64,000 bases of DNA from positions 62,001 through 126,000 of the forward strand of contig PDQG01000006.1 of the NCBI GenBank assembly GCA_002747745.1, in the 5' to 3' direction. The notes below the pieces were generated by a model. It was not told the DNA's origin and did not search any database. It worked only from the letters and a program-made list of their open reading frames with translations. Source of the DNA: a bacterium DOLZORAL124_38_8 (GTDB lineage: Bacteria > Patescibacteriota > Gracilibacteria > UBA4473). How positions within the stretch are numbered: the first letter of the stretch is position 1; each line of letters begins with the position of its first letter. The position numbers and the translations under genes were made by a program. Shown here piece by piece: positions 1 to 7,526 of the stretch.

Positions 1-373
1 AATTGGGCAATTTTCTTTGCTTTATTCGTCGTCGATTTAGACGATGTTTGGCAATGGTTTTTCTTGGGCGTAAATTTCTTAATTTTGGTTTTGGTGCATA
101 CTTTTTAAGTGTTTTTGGTTGTGATTTAGCCGTTCGTTGACGAAGGTATTTGGGCAAAGCTTTGACCGTTCGTTTGTGCGTTGCCGAAAGTCGTCTTTTT
201 TTTGGACAACGGCTAATGTGTTGCCAATCTTTTGGTACGTATGATTCATCTAAAAACACTCGGCACGTTCCAGAAGGGGATAAAGCCGCTTGGGTGTTTT
301 TTGCTTGAACATTGGTTCCAAAACAAAAAACTGAAACCAGTGCTAACAAAGACAGATACAAGTATTTTTTCAT
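1..373 (-). CDS. Secreted, highly basic (Lys/Arg-rich) protein, C-terminus cut by window edge
   Basis: Manual reverse translation from ATG at 373: MKKYLYLSLLALVSVFCFGTNVQAKNTQAALSPSGTCRVFLDESYVPKDWQHISRCPKKRRLSATHKRTVKALPKYLRQ...; signal peptide; open to the window edge. Not in the ORF track because incomplete. Confidence 0.7.
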   Translation of the reverse strand, partial: MKKYLYLSLLALVSVFCFGTNVQAKNTQAALSPSGTCRVFLDESYVPKDWQHISRCPKKRRLSATHKRTVKALPKYLRQRTAKSQPKTLKKYAPKPKLRNLRPRKTIAKHRLNRRRIKQRKLPN

Positions 374-498
374 GTTTTCGTTTGTGTGTATTAAAATTTA
401 TAAAATCTTTTCTATGGTAAAAAAATGAGAAATCATTGTCAAAATATAATGGGAAGGTATAGTACGAGTAATTATTTTTTATACCTAAATATTACGCA

Positions 499-957
499 AT
501 GATTCAAACTTTATATTATCGATTCTTGGCTTGGAAAAAGAAACTCCGTCCAGTTGGAGCGATAATTTTAGAGCGCGAAGGAAAATATTTGCTCGTAGAA
601 AAACCACGAACCGAAAACGCGTGGCAGTTTCCTCAAGGTGGGGTTGAGATGGGGGAAACTTTTTATCAAGGGGCTTTGCGTGAATTACGAGAAGAATGTG
701 GGGCTTCGATTGAGGTAGAATCAGACCAAAAACTTGTGGCACGGTATCAATATTTATTTCCAAAACAATTTCGGCGTCCGGATCATCGCTATAAAGGAGC
801 GAATGTGGAATTTTTTGCGGCGAAATATGTGTCGGGAGAAATTGAATTGGATGAGAATGAACTAAAATCGTATTGTTGGGCGACTCCTGCTGAAATTAAG
901 CAAAAAGTTACGGCGGCGTATTGGCGGGTGGTCAAAAAAATTCTAGAAAATAAATAA
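499..957 (+). CDS. rppH: NUDIX hydrolase, RNA pyrophosphohydrolase-like
   Basis: Nudix box GGVEMGETFYQGALRELREECG. Confidence 0.85.
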   Translation: MIQTLYYRFLAWKKKLRPVGAIILEREGKYLLVEKPRTENAWQFPQGGVEMGETFYQGALRELREECGASIEVESDQKLVARYQYLFPKQFRRPDHRYKGANVEFFAAKYVSGEIELDENELKSYCWATPAEIKQKVTAAYWRVVKKILENK

Positions 958-1060
958 GTTCATTGAATCTATTCCTAGTCTTCTCTTAACCTAAGAGGGG
1001 AAAATAGATAAAATGGTATTACTTTTCGTCCAATAAGACTTTGAATATGACGAAATCTCT

Positions 1061-1149
1061 GAATTTTTGTAAAAGAGAAAAGGGAGGCCCCGTATCAAGT
1101 ACGGGGAATTAATAAATTTATAATTTTCCGAGCTTGACTCGGAATCTTC
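1061..1149. repeat. Left arm of ~89-bp inverted repeat flanking the S74 fibre gene
   Basis: gaatttttgtaaaagagaaaagggaggccccgtatcaagtacggggaattaataaatttataattttccgagcttgactcgg..., about 90% identical to the reverse complement of 5738-5826. Confidence 0.85.
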
Positions 1150-1280
1150 GAATTCTAATTTCTGTTATTCTGAACTTGTTTCAGAATCTAAAAGTAGTTT
1201 TAAGAGATTCCCGTCTGCACGGGAATGAGGTTCTTGTAAACTCGTTAACTTGTAAAGGAGACCCCGAATGAAATTCGGGG
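1088..1280. repeat. Cluster of short palindromic hairpins (REP/RPE-like mosaic)
   Basis: CCCCGTA-tcaag-TACGGGG (1088-1106), CCGAG-cttga-CTCGG (1128-1142), ATTCTGAA-cttgt-TTCAGAAT (1167-1187), ATTCCCGT-ctgc-ACGGGAAT (1207-1226), CCCCGAAT-gaa-ATTCGGGG (1262-1280). Confidence 0.8.
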
Positions 1281-1398
1281 AGGAGACGTTTTCTTAACGT
1301 ACAAAATACCAGAAAGTTGAGAAATATTCAATAAAAAAAAGAAGGAAAAAACAACTAAATGTGATATAATTAAGGGCGAGTTTATAAACCCCTTAAAA

Positions 1399-4300
1399 AT
1401 GAAAAAATTGCCTATTGGTTTATTAAGTCTCTTGTTGATTACAGGGACTGCGTTTGGACAAATACGCCTTAAGTCTCCTGCGGATAATACTTCTGCTCCG
1501 ATAGATATTAAGCAAGATGGCGGAACACTAACCGCTAAGCAATTTAACCGAATATTACAATTGTTAAAAGGAATTACGACGAATAATGTCGGATGGCTGG
1601 GGTTAGGATTGAATGGGGGAAATGTAGGAAAAATGTTGCACGTAAATGGTGATTCCTATTTTAATGGGAAAATTGGGATTGGAACAACGAGTCCAAGTGT
1701 GAAATTACATGTGAATGGTTCTTCGTATTTTAGTGGAAAAGTTGGAATTGGTACGAATAATCCTGTTGGAAAGTTGGATGTAACGAACGGTTCTTATAAA
1801 ACATTTTTTACGGGAAATGCTTTGGTTTTTAAGAACAATAGTGTTCAATCTTATATAGATAAAAAAGATTATGGAGCGCTTGTTTTTCGTACAGGATCGG
1901 GTCCTACTCCTAGATTAAGTATTAATGGTTCAAACGGGAATGTTCGAGTTTTTGGTAAGTTGGGGATAGGAATAGCGAATCCAACTGATAAATTAGAGGT
2001 GAGTGGTAGTTTGCGGATACATGGTGGAAGTATTAAGTTTATGAAGCCTAATACCACTAGTGGATGGGCGAGAGGGATGTCTTATAACGGAGCCAGTTCG
2101 AAGGTAGCAATTGGTGTGTATGGAGTGGGGAATCAAATACAAAATATGTATTTGGCATATGGAGATTCTCCATGGAGCAATGGTAAGGGAATGTATATAA
2201 AAGAAAATGGGAATGTGGGGATAGGAACAACAAGTCCAAGTGTAAAGTTGCACGTAAAGGGGCATTTGCAACTGGATTCTTCAGGATCAATAGGGGGAAC
2301 TAATTTTAATGCTGGAGCGATACGGATTGGTGCAGTAAGTAATGGACTTGCGATTGATGGTAATGAGATACGTAGATTTACTAATAATGACAGACTTTAT
2401 ATCGATGCAGGAACTCGACCTTTAGTTTTGCAATCGAATCAATCTACCGGAAATGTAGGGATAGGAACGAAGAATCCAACAGCCAAATTACATGTGACTG
2501 GAAAAACAAGAATAATGAATATACAATTAGGATGGACCAATGAAATTAATAATTTGAATGGACATCTTTATTTACAACATAGAGGCGGGCACAATACGCT
2601 TTTTAATAAAGGAGGCGGAAATGTTGGAATTGGAACCACGGAGCCAGGTGCGAAACTACACGTTGCCGGAAATGTAATTGCTGCCACGCCAACGGATTCA
2701 AATCATCTAACTACGAAGGCCTATGTAGATGAAAAGGTGGCGAATGCTGGTGGATATTGGAGTAAGTCGGGAACAAATTTATCGTATACTGATGGAAAAG
2801 TGGGAATTGGAACAACGAGTCCGGGGTCAGGGAATAGTCCCAATACAAGTGCAAAACTTGATGTACGAGGTGGGGCCATAATTGATGGTATGTTGTCATT
2901 GGATCATTATTATTATTCTCATGCTTATATGAAATATGATTCTTCTGTGCCTAATGCAAAATTTTTGAAGTATGGATATTATGGGCACCGATGGGGAACA
3001 AGAGTTGGTAATGCGATGGTGATTTTAGGAAATAATAATAATGTAGGAATAGGAACCACTACTCCAAGCGAAAAACTTTCTATTGCGGGTGGAAATTTGA
3101 AACTAGATGGATTTGTGCTTGAAAAAACAACTGGATCACCTAATTCGGGGGCAATTCGTTTTGGAGACAACACTAGTTGGAAGTTCCATTTCAAAAGAAA
3201 TGGAGGTACTGGGGCAGGAAAAGAATTAATGACCATTGTGAGTGGTTCGGGAAATGTAGGAATTGGGACGGCTAGTCCACTTGCAAAATTACATGTAAAT
3301 GGAAGTGTTCGAGGGGCTTCGGAAGGTGGAGCTTTGAGGATACAAACGAGTCATGGATATGTCGATTTAGGTCCAAGGAATGGTGGCTTTATGCATTTTA
3401 TAACAGACAAGCCGGCTTTTTATATGAATAAACGGTTAGAGGTTGATGGTATCATTAAAACATATAATGATAAATTTGTGGTTAATACCAATGGTACGGT
3501 AACGGCGGCCACGCCAACGGCTTCAAATCATCTGACTACGAAGGCCTATGTAGATGAAAAGGTAGGAATAACAAAGTTTGTTGAGAATACTAACTATATT
3601 GGAGTTCGTACGCCGACTCGAAAAAGTAATCAGTATTACGAATTTTGGGACGGAAATAACGTTGGTTGGGCTGGTATTCATGCTGGTGTTGGTAATTTTC
3701 AAGGGCCAATAAAAGCAACTGGAAAAACTGTAATTGATTCAGATGGCGGATGGCACCGAAGCCATGGAGCGGCTGGTTGGTATAATGATACTTATGGTGG
3801 GGGAATTTATATGCACGACTCTTCTTGGATACGAACGTATGGAGGTAAAGGGTTTTATCATAATACTGGTATAATGCGAACTGATGGGGTATTTCAAGTT
3901 GGGCCAGGTGGTGGAAACCGGTTTGTGGTAAAATCTAATGGTAAAGTGGGAATAGGAACAACAGCGCCAAGTGCAAAATTACATGTGAATGGAAAAACGA
4001 GAATAATGGATATACAATTAGGATGGACCAATGAAATTAATAATTTGAATGGTCATCTATATTTACAACATAGAGGAGGGTACAATACGCTTTTTAATGA
4101 AGGAGGCGGAAATGTTGGAATTGGAACCACGGAGCCAGGTGCGAAACTACACGTTGCTGGAAACGTGATTGCCTCTACACCAACGGCTAATAATCACTTA
4201 ACCACCAAAAAATATGTGGATGATAAAGTTGTGAGCCATGTAACAAATGTAATTAATAATTTGGAAGGAGACAATTTAGGGAATCATATTGCAACGAAAG

Positions 4301-5508
4301 TAATAAAAGCGAATGAGGGAATTGATGTTGATGGGAATAGAGTTATAGATAGCAATGCTGGGTGGCATAGAAGTTATGGAAATACTGGTTGGTATAATCA
4401 TACTTATGGTGGAGGAATTTATATGCACGATTCTTCTTGGATACGAACGTATGGAAATAAAGGATTTTATCATAATACTGGTATAATGCGAACGGATGGT
4501 GTATTCCAAGTTGGGTCAGGTGGAAATCGATTTGTGGTAACGCAAGCTGGAAACGTAGGAATTGGAACTACGGCTCCAAGTGCTAAATTTCAAGTGGTTG
4601 GTTCTGGAAAACTTGCCAAGATTGGGCATATAGTCTTAGAACGAGGAGATGAAATTAATCGTTATGATGGAGGGCTCTATATTCAATACCGAACCCCTGG
4701 GAAGACTATCTTAAATAAAGGAGGCGGAAATGTTGGAATTGGAACCACGGAGCCAGGTGCGAAACTACACGTTGCTGGAAACGTGATTGCCTCTACACCA
4801 ACCGCTAATAATCATTTGACCACGAAGAAGTATGTAGATGATTTAGGAGCCACGTTATTGGCTGCCATTGGAAGCGGTAATGGTGGTGATAATTTGGGAA
4901 ATCACACCGCAACGGAAGAGTTGATTCTTTCATCTGAAGGTTTCTCTGTGTCTTTTGGTGATATTGGAGGCGCATTCTTAAATCAAAATGATGGATTCTT
5001 GATTGGTGATGACAATGCTCAATTAAAAGCTGGATTTGGAGAGTTAGAATTACTTGATGGGGATGATAGTGTAAAACTTAAATTACAAGCAAGTGGAAAT
5101 AGTTATCTTAATGGAGGTAATGTAGGGATTGGTACAACAAATCCTGAATATAAACTTGATGTACTGGGGAAAATACGAATGGACGCTTCTATACACAGAG
5201 ATTCTTTAGCGAGTTCTGATCAAAGATTGAAGAAAAATATAAAAACTATTGATTCAGCGTTGTCTAAGGTAAATAAATTGCGAGGAGTGACATTTGATTG
5301 GAAGAAAGATAATAAACCATCGGTTGGGTTTATTGCGCAAGAAGTTGAAAAAATCTTACCACAAATCGTTCATACCGATGCTAAAGGTATGAAATCAGTT
5401 GGATATTCAAATATTACGGCTGTGTTGGTGGAAGCGGTAAAAGAATTAACAGCTGAGAACCAAGAATTAAAACAACGGTTAGAAGCGTTGGAAGCCAAAA
5501 TGAAATAA
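1399..5508 (+). CDS. Fibre-like secreted repeat protein with C-terminal S74/endosialidase-type intramolecular chaperone
   Basis: Signal peptide; about 14 copies of G(N/K)VGIGTTxPxAKLHVxG; C-terminal SDQRLKKNIKTIDSALSKVNKLRGVTFDWKK...VGFIAQEVEKILPQIV plus coiled coil, typical of Peptidase_S74. Confidence 0.9.
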   Translation: MKKLPIGLLSLLLITGTAFGQIRLKSPADNTSAPIDIKQDGGTLTAKQFNRILQLLKGITTNNVGWLGLGLNGGNVGKMLHVNGDSYFNGKIGIGTTSPSVKLHVNGSSYFSGKVGIGTNNPVGKLDVTNGSYKTFFTGNALVFKNNSVQSYIDKKDYGALVFRTGSGPTPRLSINGSNGNVRVFGKLGIGIANPTDKLEVSGSLRIHGGSIKFMKPNTTSGWARGMSYNGASSKVAIGVYGVGNQIQNMYLAYGDSPWSNGKGMYIKENGNVGIGTTSPSVKLHVKGHLQLDSSGSIGGTNFNAGAIRIGAVSNGLAIDGNEIRRFTNNDRLYIDAGTRPLVLQSNQSTGNVGIGTKNPTAKLHVTGKTRIMNIQLGWTNEINNLNGHLYLQHRGGHNTLFNKGGGNVGIGTTEPGAKLHVAGNVIAATPTDSNHLTTKAYVDEKVANAGGYWSKSGTNLSYTDGKVGIGTTSPGSGNSPNTSAKLDVRGGAIIDGMLSLDHYYYSHAYMKYDSSVPNAKFLKYGYYGHRWGTRVGNAMVILGNNNNVGIGTTTPSEKLSIAGGNLKLDGFVLEKTTGSPNSGAIRFGDNTSWKFHFKRNGGTGAGKELMTIVSGSGNVGIGTASPLAKLHVNGSVRGASEGGALRIQTSHGYVDLGPRNGGFMHFITDKPAFYMNKRLEVDGIIKTYNDKFVVNTNGTVTAATPTASNHLTTKAYVDEKVGITKFVENTNYIGVRTPTRKSNQYYEFWDGNNVGWAGIHAGVGNFQGPIKATGKTVIDSDGGWHRSHGAAGWYNDTYGGGIYMHDSSWIRTYGGKGFYHNTGIMRTDGVFQVGPGGGNRFVVKSNGKVGIGTTAPSAKLHVNGKTRIMDIQLGWTNEINNLNGHLYLQHRGGYNTLFNEGGGNVGIGTTEPGAKLHVAGNVIASTPTANNHLTTKKYVDDKVVSHVTNVINNLEGDNLGNHIATKVIKANEGIDVDGNRVIDSNAGWHRSYGNTGWYNHTYGGGIYMHDSSWIRTYGNKGFYHNTGIMRTDGVFQVGSGGNRFVVTQAGNVGIGTTAPSAKFQVVGSGKLAKIGHIVLERGDEINRYDGGLYIQYRTPGKTILNKGGGNVGIGTTEPGAKLHVAGNVIASTPTANNHLTTKKYVDDLGATLLAAIGSGNGGDNLGNHTATEELILSSEGFSVSFGDIGGAFLNQNDGFLIGDDNAQLKAGFGELELLDGDDSVKLKLQASGNSYLNGGNVGIGTTNPEYKLDVLGKIRMDASIHRDSLASSDQRLKKNIKTIDSALSKVNKLRGVTFDWKKDNKPSVGFIAQEVEKILPQIVHTDAKGMKSVGYSNITAVLVEAVKELTAENQELKQRLEALEAKMK

Positions 5509-5532
5509 GGTTTTATCTATTTCATTGCCCTG

Positions 5533-5562
5533 AATCCCTTTTTGAAAAAAGAGGGATTTTTA
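5533..5562 (+). terminator. Rho-independent terminator-like hairpin after the S74 gene
   Basis: aatccctttttgaaaaaagagggattttt. Confidence 0.55.
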
Positions 5563-5701
5563 ATTGTCATTGCAAGGAGTGAAAGGACGTGGCAATCTAA
5601 TTTCAGTACTATATTCAATACGGAGTTTACCTTAATAGCTTGCAAGTTTACACAAAAATCTCATTTCCTCGTAAATGGGAATCTCTTAAAACGGGGTTTG
5701 G

Positions 5702-5720
5702 ATTCTGGGCAAGCCAGAAT
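5702..5720. repeat. Palindromic hairpin
   Basis: ATTCTGG-gcaag-CCAGAAT, adjacent to an attgcaaggag...gtggcaat motif at ~5568-5596. Confidence 0.6.
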
Positions 5721-5737
5721 GACAGAAAGCAGAGTTT

Positions 5738-5826
5738 GAATATTCAGAGTCAAGCTCGGAAAATTATAAATTTATTAATTCCCCGTACTTGATACGGGGT
5801 CTTCCCATTCTCTTTTGCAAGAATTT
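5738..5826. repeat. Right arm of ~89-bp inverted repeat flanking the S74 gene
   Basis: Reverse complement matches 1061-1149 at about 90%. Confidence 0.85.
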
Positions 5827-5889
5827 AAAAATCCCGTCATCTTTTTAAAATTATTAGACGGGAAATATTTTGAAACTAAAAGAGGAAAT

Positions 5890-6780
5890 TTATTCTACTC
5901 GTTCTTTATTTATATGGATTTCTGTTTTTTGAACGCTTTCAAACTGTTGAGCGGTTACTTCAATTTGATTTTTAATAGATTCTTTTTCACAGAGTGATAT
6001 GTCTTTATCAGCGGTGACATATATTTGGGCTACTCCATTTTTAATCACGGCTTTGTCGAGTTTTACATGGTATTTGTTTGTGCTATTTTGAACCAATTTA
6101 CTTTGTTTGTGATACGAAAAGAGTTCTTTGAGGGTAATGTTTAGAACAGATTTAGTTTTTTTAACGGTTTTAGGCGTCCAAAACAAGAGAAAGTTTTTAT
6201 TACAATTTTTTACTACCACATCGGCCGCTTCTTCCGTTACACCGTCTCCGTACACAGCAAATTTAATGTCCATTGTGTCGTTTCCCTTCTCCTTAATGAG
6301 AGCGGTTTCGTCTGCCGCAAGTGAGGTAAAAGCTGCTGGTGGTTGATTTATTGGATTGGCTTGGTATGTAGTTGTGTCGGAAAGGGCTGGCTGATTTTTT
6401 GTTTGTTTATGTGGTGCGCCACGCAGGTTTGTGATGTGGTTACTAAATAATTGTACTGGCGCGGGGGTTTCTAGTTTTGGAGTTGGTAAGAATAATGGAC
6501 GCAAATAAAACCCTGCGACTAAGGCTGCAAACGCCACCCCAAAGTACGAGAATAATTGATTCCAATTAGTTTTATTATCGACTGAGACGTTTGTGACAAC
6601 GTTTATTTTGTTTGAGTTTATAATTTTTTGTCGGAGAGATTCTTTAAACTCGGTCGAAATATTCGTTTGTGGTTTGTTTTTTAATAAATCACGAATGGCT
6701 TTTTTTACGGCCGTTTCTTCCGATTTTAATTCCGGAAATTCTTTTAATAATTCTTGGTAGAGGGCGTCTATTTTTTTCAT
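5890..6780 (-). CDS. Membrane anti-sigma-like protein with C-terminal GerMN-like domain
   Basis: Directly downstream of the ECF sigma gene; single TM (LFSYFGVAFAALVAGFYL); C-terminus resembles GerMN. Confidence 0.6.
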   Translation of the reverse strand: MKKIDALYQELLKEFPELKSEETAVKKAIRDLLKNKPQTNISTEFKESLRQKIINSNKINVVTNVSVDNKTNWNQLFSYFGVAFAALVAGFYLRPLFLPTPKLETPAPVQLFSNHITNLRGAPHKQTKNQPALSDTTTYQANPINQPPAAFTSLAADETALIKEKGNDTMDIKFAVYGDGVTEEAADVVVKNCNKNFLLFWTPKTVKKTKSVLNITLKELFSYHKQSKLVQNSTNKYHVKLDKAVIKNGVAQIYVTADKDISLCEKESIKNQIEVTAQQFESVQKTEIHINKERVE

Positions 6781-6783
6781 GGT

Positions 6784-7353
6784 TTATAATTGGGTTAAAT
6801 TTATTAGTAAAATGAAAACTTTCATAAGTGTTCCGAGTTTTTTTATGCCTCGAGAGGCGCGCATTTTGGTAGCTGAAACCGAATCTGATTGTAATTCGGC
6901 TACTTCTTTCCAACTTAGGTCGTGCCAAAAACGAAGCATGAGCGTTTCTCGGGTTTTGGTATCAAGTTTATTCAAAGTTTGGTGTAATGATTTATAACTA
7001 TCTTGTTGGTCAACGAAATCGGCTATGGCTGGAGAATCTTCTTCTTGACTCATTAAAGTTATATCCCAAACATCGTCGATGTCGGTATATTTTTTTTCTG
7101 TGCGGTAAAAATCAATAATTAAATTTCGTGCAATCGTGAAAAGCCAAGTTTTGAACATGCTTTGTTTCGCATTGAATGAACCGATTTTGTCGAGTGCTTT
7201 TAGAAATGTTTGACTGGTAATGTCTTCAGCGGTTTCTTTGTGCATAGTTTTGTAGTATACAAATTTATATACCGATTCAAAATGTGCTTCATATAAAAAT
7301 GAAAAAGCGTCCGTTTGTCCATTTTTACAAGCGTTGATGTATTGTTCTTCCAT
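6784..7353 (-). CDS. ECF-type RNA polymerase sigma-70 factor
   Basis: Region 2 (FLYEAHFESVYKFVYYKTMHKETAEDITSQTFLKAL...) and region 4 (LMLRFWHDLSWKEVAELQ). Confidence 0.9.
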   Translation of the reverse strand: MEEQYINACKNGQTDAFSFLYEAHFESVYKFVYYKTMHKETAEDITSQTFLKALDKIGSFNAKQSMFKTWLFTIARNLIIDFYRTEKKYTDIDDVWDITLMSQEEDSPAIADFVDQQDSYKSLHQTLNKLDTKTRETLMLRFWHDLSWKEVAELQSDSVSATKMRASRGIKKLGTLMKVFILLINLTQL

Positions 7354-7465
7354 TGCAATGAGTTGTGGTAAGACTTACAATAATGTTATACGAAATTGTA
7401 TAAAAAACGTCACAATTATTTTCTATTATTCTTAATTAATTTTAATTTTTCGCAATTCCTTTTCA

Positions 7466-7494
7466 TTGAGTTTTTGTGATAAATTTGGTAAAAT
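7466..7494 (+). promoter_or_regulatory. Sigma-70-type promoter for the P-type ATPase
   Basis: TTGAGT-N17-TAAAAT with TGG extended -10. Confidence 0.5.
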
Positions 7495-7526
7495 AAAAGG
7501 AATAGACAATATTTACTCGTTAGAAA

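Noticed and set aside
232-420. + strand 62-aa ORF in the track
   Set aside because: Antisense to a longer minus-strand ORF with a signal peptide (1-373).
1061-1290. CRISPR array
   Set aside because: The palindromes differ from each other and are not regularly spaced; no cas genes in the window.
1869-4509. Several minus-strand ORFs inside the S74 gene
   Set aside because: Antisense to a clear repeat-protein frame; His/Pro/Ser-rich translations reflect complementary repeat codons.
1061-5826. Conventional IS element or composite transposon
   Set aside because: No transposase or integrase between the inverted repeats, so reported only as a repeat-flanked cassette.
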